Part shown: one piece after another, positions 25,872 to 33,866 of the stretch
How the letters are laid out: every line of letters starts with the position of its first letter
How positions within the stretch are numbered: the stretch's first letter is position 1
From: Micromonospora eburnea
GTDB taxonomy: Bacteria; Actinomycetota; Actinomycetes; Mycobacteriales; Micromonosporaceae
Assembly: GCF_900090225.1 (NCBI RefSeq)
Contig: NZ_FMHY01000002.1
Location: forward strand, 5,332,001 to 5,396,000
DNA length: 64,000 nt
Direction: 5' to 3'
The notes under the pieces: model-generated
The model's database searches: none
What the model was told of the DNA's origin: nothing
The model's input: only the letters and a program-made list of their open reading frames with translations
Position numbers and translations under genes: made by a program

Positions 25872-26711
25872 GTGTCAGCGGGTGGGCCGCGCCGAGGGCG
25901 GCGGGACAACGGGCTCGACGCGGCGGAGTACGCGGTCGCGGGCGACGTCGATCCGCGCGTCGGCGAACACCTGCTCGACGTGCTCGCCGCCGGCGGGATC
26001 GCGGCATACCTGCAACCCTCCGCGGACCTGAACCCGGTCACCCGCACCACCACCGTCCCGTCCCGTCCGGTCGACCGGCTCTACGTCGACCGCTCCCACC
26101 TCACCACCGCCCGGGACTACCTCACGCAGCTCGCCGACGAGGGCGCGCGCGATTCGGCCCGCGACGAGCCGGACGTCGAGGCCGAGTGGGCGAAGATCGT
26201 GGCCGGCTTCCACACCGCGCCGGCCGCCGGCAGCCACCCGTGGCCGGCCGCCGAGGACGTCGACGAGCCGCCGCTCGACCCGCCCGGTGCCGGCGCGGGC
26301 GCCGGTGGCCGCACCGAGGAGACCACCGGCCCGACCGCCACCGACCTGCGGCGCCTGCCCTACGCGGCGGACGTCTCCGGGATCTCGGTGAACCGCGGCC
26401 GGCCCGACGAGCCCTCGCTCCTGGACGGGCTGGACACCTTCGGCGCCGACCTGCCCGACGAGGAGGAGCACTACACCCCGCCACCGCCACCCCCGCTGCC
26501 GCGCTTCTCGAAGTACGCGGTGGTCGGCGTGCTCTGCATCGTGCTCGGGTTCGCGCTCTTCCTCTCCCCCACCATGCTGCCGGTCACCGACCCGTCGGTG
26601 GTGACGCTGCTCGGGTTCACCGGCATCCTGGCCGGCTTCGTGACACTGATCTGGCGGCTACGGCCCGGCGACTCCGACGAGGAGGACCCGGACGACGGCG
26701 CGGTCGTCTGA
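25872..26711 (+). CDS. Membrane-anchored DUF308-like conserved hypothetical
   Basis: The 279-residue product starts at GTG 25872 with GAGGAGGGT upstream. Residues 1-60 include a domain resembling DUF-type modules of actinobacteria (YAVAGDVDPRVGEHLLDVL, then VDRLYVDRSHL). An acidic Pro- and Gly-rich stretch follows, then PPPPPPLPRFSKYA and two hydrophobic helices near the C-terminus (about 213-235 and 240-262). An acidic tail ends the protein. Function unknown. The upstream longer frame is unsupported. Confidence 0.6.
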   Translation: MSAGGPRRGRRDNGLDAAEYAVAGDVDPRVGEHLLDVLAAGGIAAYLQPSADLNPVTRTTTVPSRPVDRLYVDRSHLTTARDYLTQLADEGARDSARDEPDVEAEWAKIVAGFHTAPAAGSHPWPAAEDVDEPPLDPPGAGAGAGGRTEETTGPTATDLRRLPYAADVSGISVNRGRPDEPSLLDGLDTFGADLPDEEEHYTPPPPPPLPRFSKYAVVGVLCIVLGFALFLSPTMLPVTDPSVVTLLGFTGILAGFVTLIWRLRPGDSDEEDPDDGAVV

Positions 26712-26879
26712 CCCGAGTCGCCTCGCCCGCCTCCCGAATGCCGGGACGGCCGCCCCGCTGTGCCGCCGGTGTAACAGTCGTGTAACTTACGGTCAGTAGG
26801 AATATCGCTGTACGTCACTTCCCGCGCCGGCTGTCCGGGTTGCCCGTCTCTCCGGGGGGTCGGTCCTCGGCTGATCGGA

Positions 26880-28307
26880 ATGCCCGAGATGCGACAGAGT
26901 CCCCTCGTGGTGGTGGCCAACCGCCTCCCCGTCGACGACAGTGTGGCGCCGGACGGCGCCTTCGAGTGGCGGCGCAGCCCGGGCGGCCTGGTGAGCGCCC
27001 TGCACCCGCTGCTCCGTAACACCCCGGCCGCCTGGGTCGGCTGGGCCGGCGGCACCGGCGTGGCACCGCACCTGCCCGACGTGGACGGCGTCCGGATGCA
27101 CACCGTCCCGCTCAGCGGCGACGACCTCCGCGACCACTACGAGGGCTTCGCCAACGCCACCCTCTGGCCCCTCTATCACGACGCCGTCGAGCAGCCCGAG
27201 TACCACCGCCGCTGGTGGGAGGCGTACCAGCGGGTCAACCAGCGGTTCGCCGAGGCCGCCGCCGAGGCCGCCGAGCCCGGCGCCCTGGTCTGGGTGCAGG
27301 ACTACCACCTCCAGCTGGTACCGGGGCTGCTCCGGGAACTCCGCCCCGACCTGCGGATCGGTTTCTTCCTGCACGTGCCGTTCCCGCCGCCCGAGCTGTT
27401 CATGCAGCTGCCCCGCCGGGCGGAACTGCTGCGCGGCATGCTCGGCGCCGACCTGATCGGCTTCCAGCGCGCCCAGGCCGCGCACAACTTCGCCCAGCTG
27501 GTGGCGAAGGTGCTCGACTTGCCCGCCACCGACCGGCGGATCAACGTCGGCGAGCGGGTGGTCCGGGTCGGCGCGTTCCCCGTCTCCATCGACACCGCCG
27601 AGATGGCCGCGCTCGCCACCCGGCCCGAGGTCGCCGACCGGGCCCGTCGGCTCCGCCAGGACCTCGGCGATCCCGAGCGCGTCATCCTCAGCGTCGACCG
27701 GATGGACTACACCAAGGGCATCGAGCAGCGGCTCAAGGCGTATCGCGAGCTGCTGGCCAGCGGAGACGTCAAGGTCCGGGACACCGTCCTGATCCAGGTC
27801 GCGGTGCCCAGCCGGGACCGGGTCGCGCAGTACCAGATCCTCCGGGACCGGGTGGAACACCAGGTCGGCCGGATCAACGGCGAGTTCGGCCGGGTCGGCG
27901 AGCCGGCGATCCACTACCTCAGCCAGCCGTTCGACCGGGCCGAGTTGGTCGCCCTCTACCGGACCGCCGACGTGATGGCGGTGACGCCGCTGCGGGACGG
28001 GATGAACCTGGTCGCCAAGGAGTACGTCGCCGCCCGGGTGGACGACACCGGGGCGCTGCTGCTCAGCGAGTTCGCCGGTGCCGCCGCCGAGCTGGAGCAG
28101 GCGTACCTGGTCAACCCGCACGACCTGGACGGGCTCAAACAGGGGCTGCTCGCGGCGCTGCGGGCCACGCCCGAGGACGTCGCCGCGCGGATGCGCGCGA
28201 TGCGCGCGCAGCTGCGCCACGACGACATCCACGCCTGGGCCCGGTCGTACCTGACCGCCCTGGACGAGACCGGCTCACTGCTGCACCGGCTCGGCACGAC
28301 CGACTGA
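26880..28307 (+). CDS. otsA: Trehalose-6-phosphate synthase
   Basis: OtsA joins UDP-glucose (or another NDP-glucose) to glucose 6-phosphate. The 475-residue product has VVANRLP at the start, SPGGLVSAL for the donor, VWVQDYHLQLVP, GFFLHVPFPPPE, DRMDYTKGIEQRL and PLRDGMNLVAKEYVA, all active-site motifs of GT20. Trehalose helps with osmotic and drying stress. No otsB phosphatase gene is adjacent, so it must lie elsewhere. Start: ATG 26880 or 26889; both are close to GGAA-type sites. Confidence 0.95.
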   Translation: MPEMRQSPLVVVANRLPVDDSVAPDGAFEWRRSPGGLVSALHPLLRNTPAAWVGWAGGTGVAPHLPDVDGVRMHTVPLSGDDLRDHYEGFANATLWPLYHDAVEQPEYHRRWWEAYQRVNQRFAEAAAEAAEPGALVWVQDYHLQLVPGLLRELRPDLRIGFFLHVPFPPPELFMQLPRRAELLRGMLGADLIGFQRAQAAHNFAQLVAKVLDLPATDRRINVGERVVRVGAFPVSIDTAEMAALATRPEVADRARRLRQDLGDPERVILSVDRMDYTKGIEQRLKAYRELLASGDVKVRDTVLIQVAVPSRDRVAQYQILRDRVEHQVGRINGEFGRVGEPAIHYLSQPFDRAELVALYRTADVMAVTPLRDGMNLVAKEYVAARVDDTGALLLSEFAGAAAELEQAYLVNPHDLDGLKQGLLAALRATPEDVAARMRAMRAQLRHDDIHAWARSYLTALDETGSLLHRLGTTD

Positions 28308-28339
28308 GCCGGCCGCCCGGCGCTCACCCGGCGGCCGGC
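28308..28339. terminator. Hairpin between convergent otsA and hydrolase
   Basis: GCCGGCCGCC (28308-28317) pairs with GGCGGCCGGC (28330-28339). The right arm overlaps the last codons and stop of the minus-strand hydrolase. Confidence 0.6.
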
Positions 28340-29148
28340 GTCGGGACCTTCTCCAGCCAGTCGAGGATCGCGTCGATCGGCTCCCGCCAGCGGGCGTCGA
28401 GCATCAGGTCGTGCCCCATGCCGGGGAAGAGCAGCGGGGCCGAGGCGTACCGGCGGGCGGCCCGGGTCAGCGCGGCCGGCGACACCACCCGGTCGTCCGG
28501 GCTGCCCAGCACCAGCACCGGCGGGCGGCCCACGGCCGGCTCCGGCTGCCGGCCGGTGACCAGCTGCCACTGCGCCCGCCGGCCCGCGCGACCCAACCGC
28601 GAGACGTACCGGCGGGCCTCGCCGTCGGGCAGTTCCCGGCTGAACAGCTGCCGGCGGTGCAGCCGCAGCCGGCCACCGAAGACCGCCGGCAGGGTGCCGA
28701 CGGGGTTGCGGCGCAGCGCGGTGGCGAGCGTGCCCCAGCCGCCGAGCACCGGCGCCACCAGCACCGCCGCCCGGGCCGGGTAGCGGGCCAGGGCGTGCGC
28801 CACCACCCGGGCACCGGCGCCGTGCCCCACCAGCACCGCCTGCCGCGGCAGGCCCGCCGCCGCCTGGACCACGTCATGGGTGTACGACCGCAGCGTCGCC
28901 TCCGGCGCCGGCGCGCTGCCGCCGTGCCCGCGCAGGCTGAGCGCGTACGCCGGGAAGCCCCGGGACGCGGCATGCCCCAGCCAGTGCTCGGCGAACGCCC
29001 ACGCCCCGTGCCCGAACCCGGGTACGAAGAGCAGCGGCGGCTTCGCCTCCTCCAGCTCGGGCACCGTGGCCAGCACCTCGCGGCGGGCCGGGCGCTCCGG
29101 GCGGGCCCAGTCCCACGGCCGGACGATCCGGACCCGTTCACCCGTCAC
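28324..29148 (-). CDS. Alpha/beta-hydrolase-fold protein lacking the nucleophile Ser
   Basis: The 274-residue product has the fold signature: FVPGFGHGAWAF at the oxyanion strand, a nucleophile elbow, an acid in VLGSPDDRVV and histidine in FPGMGHDLML. The elbow reads VGHGAGARV, so Gly replaces the Ser of GHSxG, while acid and histidine remain. Either the enzyme is inactive or it works without a covalent step, or acts as a binding protein. The start is GTG 29148, overlapping the stop of the 40-codon mini-ORF as GTGA. It follows the FMO gene on the same strand. Confidence 0.85.
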   Translation of the reverse strand: MTGERVRIVRPWDWARPERPARREVLATVPELEEAKPPLLFVPGFGHGAWAFAEHWLGHAASRGFPAYALSLRGHGGSAPAPEATLRSYTHDVVQAAAGLPRQAVLVGHGAGARVVAHALARYPARAAVLVAPVLGGWGTLATALRRNPVGTLPAVFGGRLRLHRRQLFSRELPDGEARRYVSRLGRAGRRAQWQLVTGRQPEPAVGRPPVLVLGSPDDRVVSPAALTRAARRYASAPLLFPGMGHDLMLDARWREPIDAILDWLEKVPTPAAG

Positions 29149-29267
29149 GGTGCTGGCCTCTCGTTCGCGGCTGCGGGGCTCCGCTGCGCTGCACTCCTCG
29201 CGCTCACCGGTGCTGACCTTCCGTTCGCGGCTGCGGGGCTCCGCTCCGCTGCACTCCTCGCGCTCAC
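29145..29267 (-). repeat. Two tandem 60-bp units forming a 40-codon bridge ORF
   Basis: A GTG at 29267 overlaps the FMO stop (29264-29266) as GTGA, and the frame runs for 40 codons to a TGA at 29145 that overlaps the hydrolase GTG (29148) as GTGA. The peptide is a duplicated 20-mer; the first half reads MSARSAAERSPAAANGRSAP. Each unit (29208-29267, 29148-29207) ends with an AGG-rich sequence that serves as ribosome-binding site. The unit shares GCGAGGAGTG and GAGCCCCGCAG cores with the units at 11426, so this is a second locus of the same element. Confidence 0.8.
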
Positions 29268-30667
29268 TTGGCCTCCAGGTCGTGCAGGGCACGCTGGAGC
29301 GCGCGCAGGTAGTCGACGTGCCCGACCTCGAACCAGTGCCGGGTGCTGTCCTTGACCTTCCCCGAGTAGCGCTCGCCGAGGCCGGCGGCCACCTTGCGGC
29401 CGAACGCGGCGGCCCGCTCCGGCCGGGTGACGCGGAGCGCGAGCAGCCGGGCGAAGAGCACGCTCTGCCAGTGCGCGATGGGGAACATGCCGGAGTCCGG
29501 CTGCACCAGGCCGACCACGGCCAGGGTGGGGTGGCCGGCGGTGAAGGCGTTCAGCCAGAGCCGGGGCCGGCCGCTGCCGTCGGCGTCGCCGAGCACCGCG
29601 CCGTCGAGGAACTCGAAGCGCGGCAGGTACCCGGTGGCGAAGACGACCAGCTCCGGGTCGATCTCCCGCCCGTCGGTCAGCGTCACCGTGCGGTCGTGGA
29701 ACCGGGCCACGTCCGGCACCGGGGTGATCTGCCCGTGACCGACGTGGTAGACGAGCTGGCTGTTGGCGATCGGGTGGGTCTCGTAGACCCGGTGGTCGGG
29801 CTTTGGTAGCCCGAACCGGGTCAGGTCGCCGACGGTCAGCCGCAGCGTCCAGTGGTAGAGCCACTGCCGTATCCGCAGCGGCACCCGCAGCGCGAGCAGG
29901 GTGTCGTTGACCTGGTCGGCGGGGCGACCGAAGACGTACTTCGGGGCGTACCAGTAGCCCCGGCGGGTCGAGTGCCAGCAGCGGGACGCCTGCTGGGCCG
30001 CCTCGACCGCGATGTCGCAGCCGGTGTTGCCGGCGCCGACCACCAGCACCCGCTTGCCGCGCAGTTGCGCCGCGTCCTTGTAGGACGAGGCGTGCATGAC
30101 CTCGCCCCGGAACTCTTCCAGCCCGTCGTACCTGGGCAGCTTCGGCGACCAGTTGTGCCCGTTGGCGAGCACCACGGCCGCGTACCGGGAGGTGCGTTCG
30201 GGGCCGTAGCCGCCGGTGCTGCGGGTGGTGACGTCCCAGCGGTCCCCGTCGACCGGCTCCACCCGGACCACCTCGGTGCCGAACCAGACGTGCTGGCGCA
30301 GGTCGAAGTGGTCGGCGTAGCGCTCGAAGTAGGACAGCAGCTGGGCGTGGTGCGGGTAGTCCGGCCAGTCGTCCGGCATCGGGAAGTCGGGGAATTGGGT
30401 GAACGGCCGGGACGAGATGAGGTGGGTGCTGGCGTACACCGGGCTGCGGTCGTGCCGCCAGTTCCACGCGCCGCCGACGCCGGTCTCCCGCTCGTAGCAG
30501 TCGACGCCGAAGCCGTGCTCGCGGAGGTTCTTCACGGCGGTGAGGCCGCTGGCGCCGGCGCCGATGACGCAGACGGTGTCGCCCCGGTCGGAGACCGGGC
30601 GGCCGTCCCGGGTCGGGGCGACCGCCGGGTCCGGGCCTGGGGGGCCGAGGTCGGTGGAGGAGGACAC
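29264..30667 (-). CDS. Flavin-containing monooxygenase / Baeyer-Villiger type
   Basis: This 467-residue enzyme has VCVIGAGASGLTAVKNL (FAD site, about residue 33), the class B monooxygenase fingerprint FRGEVMHASSY (F-x-G-x3-H-x3-Y) and a second nucleotide site, VLVVGAGNTGCDIAVEAA, for NADPH. The C-terminal VFATGYLPRF follows. It would insert oxygen into a nitrogen, sulfur or ketone substrate; the substrate is unknown. The GTG at 30667 has AAAGGAGA upstream. A bridge ORF links it to the hydrolase. Confidence 0.9.
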   Translation of the reverse strand: MSSSTDLGPPGPDPAVAPTRDGRPVSDRGDTVCVIGAGASGLTAVKNLREHGFGVDCYERETGVGGAWNWRHDRSPVYASTHLISSRPFTQFPDFPMPDDWPDYPHHAQLLSYFERYADHFDLRQHVWFGTEVVRVEPVDGDRWDVTTRSTGGYGPERTSRYAAVVLANGHNWSPKLPRYDGLEEFRGEVMHASSYKDAAQLRGKRVLVVGAGNTGCDIAVEAAQQASRCWHSTRRGYWYAPKYVFGRPADQVNDTLLALRVPLRIRQWLYHWTLRLTVGDLTRFGLPKPDHRVYETHPIANSQLVYHVGHGQITPVPDVARFHDRTVTLTDGREIDPELVVFATGYLPRFEFLDGAVLGDADGSGRPRLWLNAFTAGHPTLAVVGLVQPDSGMFPIAHWQSVLFARLLALRVTRPERAAAFGRKVAAGLGERYSGKVKDSTRHWFEVGHVDYLRALQRALHDLEAK

Positions 30668-30769
30668 CGGGGAAATCTCCTTTGTGCGGCACGTGTGCCG
30701 GGTCGGTGCGAAATCCTGCCGACAATGCCCGCCGTTGTCCAGCCCACCGGGCCGTCCCGGGCCGGTGGC

Positions 30770-31471
30770 TCAGCCGGCGGCCGGCAGCGACAGGTCGACC
30801 AGGATCGGGAAGTGGTCGCTGGCCCGGCGGGTACGCGGGGTGTCCACCACGTCGTAGTCGACCACCCCGATCCGTCGGTCGACGAAGACGGCGTCGATGC
30901 GGCGGCGCGGGTCGGCGCACGGAAACGTGTGCCGATCGGCCCGGTCCGCGGCGACCGCGGCGTCGGTCAGGCCCTCCGCCACCGTCCGCCACGCCGACCC
31001 GTCCGGCCCCTCGTTGAGATCGACACCGGCGACCACCGGCAGCGTCGCGGCGGCCAGCTCCCGCTTGAACGCGGCCGCCTGGGCCGGCCGCTCGGCCGGG
31101 TCGGTGGACAGGTGGGATCCGGCCAGCAGGAACCGGGCCCCACCCACCAGGCACTCGGCGTACGCGGCGCCGCGCAGGTGCCGCCCGGGCGTCAGCGGGT
31201 AGCGCCGGCAACGGGTGGCGAGCACCCGTACCCGCAGGCTGACCAGCAGCAGGTTGCCCAGGGCGGGCAGGCCGCCGGCCGCCACCACCAGACCGAACGA
31301 GTCGGCCAGCGAGGCGCACTTCTGCCGCCACCGGAACCGCCGTGGCCCCTCCTGGATGATCACCACGTCCGGCTCGGCCGCCCGGACCACCCCGGCGAGC
31401 GCGGTGGTGTCGTCCCGCTGGCTGTGGATGTTGTACGACACCACCCGCAACGGCACGCCGGGGCCGGCCAT
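30770..31471 (-). CDS. Endonuclease/exonuclease/phosphatase (EEP) family protein
   Basis: The 233-residue product has RVVSYNIHSQRDDTTAL, VVIIQEG (catalytic Glu), HLSTDPAERPAQ, VVAGVDLNEGPDGSAW, and RRIDAVFVDRRI then RASDHFPILVDL, the ordered motifs of the EEP superfamily (DNase I, exonuclease III and phosphatases). The ATG at 31471 follows the glucokinase stop by one base (TGAGATG), so the two are coupled. No secretion signal is evident. The substrate could be nucleic acid or a phosphoinositide. Confidence 0.88.
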   Translation of the reverse strand: MAGPGVPLRVVSYNIHSQRDDTTALAGVVRAAEPDVVIIQEGPRRFRWRQKCASLADSFGLVVAAGGLPALGNLLLVSLRVRVLATRCRRYPLTPGRHLRGAAYAECLVGGARFLLAGSHLSTDPAERPAQAAAFKRELAAATLPVVAGVDLNEGPDGSAWRTVAEGLTDAAVAADRADRHTFPCADPRRRIDAVFVDRRIGVVDYDVVDTPRTRRASDHFPILVDLSLPAAG

Positions 31472-31472
31472 C

Positions 31473-32420
31473 TCAGATCCGCCGGGCCAGGTCGGCGGCC
31501 CCGATGACGCCGGCGGCGTTGCCCAGCTCGGCCGGGCGGACCTCGGCGACGGGCAGCCGGCTGCGCTGGGCGAGCGCGTCACGGTACGACCGCCGGGTCG
31601 GCCCCATCAGCAGGTCGCCGGCTTCCACCACGCCACCGCCGACGACCAGCACCTGCGGGTCGAGGATCTGCGCCATGTCCGCGAGGCTGGTGCCGAGCCA
31701 GCGGCCGACCTGGGCGAACGCCTCGGCGGAGACCGGGTCGCCGCCCTGCGCCGCGGCGGTCACCATCGGCCCGGTGATGGTGTCGGCCTCGCCACCGGCC
31801 AGCTCCAACAGGGCGGTGGCCCGGTGCGGCTCCTGGCGGGCGGCGGCGCGGGCGAAGCGGACCAGGGCGCTGCCGCTGGCGTACTGCTCGATGCAGCCCA
31901 GCCGGCCGCAGCCGCACTGGTGGCCGTCCGGCACGGTGAGCATGTGGCCGAGTTCGGCGGCGATGCCGTTGGCCCCGCGCAGCAGCTCGCCGCCGAGCAC
32001 GATGCCGCCGCCGACGCCGGTGCCGATGGTGAACATGACCATCGAGTCGTCGGCGGACCGGCCCGCGCCGTAGCGGAACTCCGCCCAGGCGGCCACGTTC
32101 GCGTCGTTCTCCACGATCACCGGCAGGCCGGTGGCGGCGCTGACGTAGTCGCGCAGCGGCTCGTCGCGCCAGGCCAGGTTGGGCGCGAAGAGCACGGTGG
32201 CGCGGGCCGCGTCGATCCAGCCGGCCGCGCCGATGCCGACCGCCTCGATGCTCCGACCGGTGCCCAGCTCGGTGACCACCTCGATGATGACGTCCCGGGT
32301 CTTGGCCACGTCGTCGGCGGGGGTGTCCCGTCGGGCCTGCACGAGAACCTTGCCGGTGTCGTCCACGACACCGCCGGCCACCTTCGTGCCACCGACGTCG
32401 ACTCCGATGGTCAGCGTCAC
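31473..32420 (-). CDS. glk: ROK-family glucokinase
   Basis: The 315-residue product begins GVDVGGTKVAGGVVD (phosphate loop), has ENDANVAAWAEFRYG, IGTGVGGGIVLGG, AELGHM, and the ROK zinc signature CGCGRLGCIEQYAS. It phosphorylates glucose for glycolysis and in Streptomyces a similar protein mediates glucose repression. The GTG at 32420 is preferred because GAGGGGAG lies 8 bases upstream; the GTG at 32429 would overlap that site. Confidence 0.92.
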   Translation of the reverse strand: MTLTIGVDVGGTKVAGGVVDDTGKVLVQARRDTPADDVAKTRDVIIEVVTELGTGRSIEAVGIGAAGWIDAARATVLFAPNLAWRDEPLRDYVSAATGLPVIVENDANVAAWAEFRYGAGRSADDSMVMFTIGTGVGGGIVLGGELLRGANGIAAELGHMLTVPDGHQCGCGRLGCIEQYASGSALVRFARAAARQEPHRATALLELAGGEADTITGPMVTAAAQGGDPVSAEAFAQVGRWLGTSLADMAQILDPQVLVVGGGVVEAGDLLMGPTRRSYRDALAQRSRLPVAEVRPAELGNAAGVIGAADLARRI

Positions 32421-32492
32421 CGCTGCCACTCCCCTCTGCTGTGCTGCCCGACATCGGCCGAGCCGGCCGTGCGCTGCCGGGATGTCCGGTGG

Positions 32493-33167
32493 TCAGGCCC
32501 CGTCGCCTGGTGCGTCCTCGCCCACTTCGCCGGACGCCCGCGAGGCGGGCACCACGGGACGGCCGGCCGGCGGCCGGCGCGGTGCCGGCGCGTCCGGCCC
32601 GGCGGCGTCGGCGGGCGGCACGACGGCACCCGGAGCGACCGCGCCCTCCTCCCGGGTGGCGGCGGACCACACGTCCTGCTCGGGTGCCGGCTGAGAATCA
32701 TGCCCGGTACGGGTCGCCTCGCGCCAGACGTGGTCCTCCGTCGGGGTCCCGGCCGCCCCGGCGGCGCCGGCCGGCTCGGTGGGCGCGGCGGACTCGGCCG
32801 GGGCGAAGGCGCGCAGCAGACTGGCCACGCCGGCGGCGAGGTCGCCGGCGCCGGTGGCGAGCCGCTCGGCGAATTCCGGACTCGGATCCCGTAACGCAGC
32901 GATACCCCGACAGACCGGGCATACGCAGCACTCGGGCGAGCCAGTGGCGAAACCGGCACCTCCCGTCGCCGCCCCCGGCGACGCCGCAGCCTGGTCACCA
33001 GCACCGGCGCCACCCTCGGTGTGACCGAGCACACCCGCCAGCATCCCACCGAGCGGACCCCAGGGCCCCGCGCCGGGTCCGGCGGCGGCCAGCCGGGCGG
33101 TGGCCAGCAGCATGGCGACGAGGCGCTCGGCCTCCTCCCGGGCCGAACCCGGATCAGTGGTGCCCAT
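32493..33167 (-). CDS. Hypothetical protein with a Cys-x2-Cys cluster
   Basis: The product has 224 residues, starting at an ATG with GAGGAG upstream. Its N-terminal half is helical, with a CCVCPVCRG cluster in the middle that could bind a metal; the second half is disordered, proline- and alanine-rich, with two VWxxATR-like repeats (VWREATR and VWSAATR). It sits between a glucokinase and an SRPBCC gene. A function is not assignable. Confidence 0.65.
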   Translation of the reverse strand: MGTTDPGSAREEAERLVAMLLATARLAAAGPGAGPWGPLGGMLAGVLGHTEGGAGAGDQAAASPGAATGGAGFATGSPECCVCPVCRGIAALRDPSPEFAERLATGAGDLAAGVASLLRAFAPAESAAPTEPAGAAGAAGTPTEDHVWREATRTGHDSQPAPEQDVWSAATREEGAVAPGAVVPPADAAGPDAPAPRRPPAGRPVVPASRASGEVGEDAPGDGA

Positions 33168-33208
33168 CAGTCGGCTCCTCTGGAGTGGCGACCGGATCGC
33201 CGGTCGGG

Positions 33209-33664
33209 TCAGTGGGCCGCACCGGGTGCTTCTACCCGGCGCTTGAGCTGCTTCAACGCCGCGTCCATGATCATCTTCTCGGCCTTGCGGCGAAACATGC
33301 CGAGCATGGCCACGGAGAGCTCCACCTCAAGGGTGTAGGTCACCGTGGTGGTGCCGTCCGGGTTGCCGACCAGGTCGTACGACCCGCGCTGGGACGTCTG
33401 CATCTTCGAGGGCGCCACCAGATGCCACTCGATCCGGGAGAGGTCCTCGGCGTACTCGTAGGCCAGCACGTACTCGTCGGCCATGACGCCGGCGTCGATG
33501 GTGAACCGGACCTGGCTGGCGTAGCCGTCCTCGTACTCCTCGACCACCTCCGCCCGCCGGATCGCCTCGGCCCACTCTGGATAGCGGGGGAAGTCGCAGA
33601 TGACCGCGGCCACCCGGTCCGGTGGCGCGCCGATGATGATCGACTGGGTGGAGGAGTCCGCCAT
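33209..33664 (-). CDS. SRPBCC / polyketide cyclase-like protein
   Basis: The 151-residue product has the helix-grip fold characteristic pattern IIIGAPPDRVAAVICDFPRY at the start, PEWAEAIRRAEV, and a C-terminal long helix (MFRRKAEKMIMDAALKQLKR). It binds hydrophobic ligands in this family. Its place upstream of, and divergent from, a FadD-type ligase is that of Rv2185c and fadD15 in M. tuberculosis, suggesting a link to lipid metabolism. The start is leaderless (TAGCCT box). Confidence 0.85.
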   Translation of the reverse strand: MADSSTQSIIIGAPPDRVAAVICDFPRYPEWAEAIRRAEVVEEYEDGYASQVRFTIDAGVMADEYVLAYEYAEDLSRIEWHLVAPSKMQTSQRGSYDLVGNPDGTTTVTYTLEVELSVAMLGMFRRKAEKMIMDAALKQLKRRVEAPGAAH

Positions 33665-33670
33665 GGGGGG

Positions 33671-33676
33671 AGGCTA
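33671..33676 (-). promoter_or_regulatory. Leaderless -10 box of the SRPBCC gene
   Basis: On the minus strand TAGCCT is followed by six C residues and the ATG at 33664. Confidence 0.55.
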
Positions 33677-33866
33677 CCCGGCGCGGGCCCCGCGCGCCCC
33701 GCTCCACCCCCGCCGGGTGTCGTGCCGAGCCGCCGGTGGCCGTCCCACGGTGGCCGTCCCACCAGCCGGGCCGGCAGCCTCCCACGTCAACCCGCCGACG
33801 GGACGGGTAGGTTTCGACAGGGCCGCCCACGGCCGGCCCGGCCAGTGCGAGCACGAGGGAGTGCAG

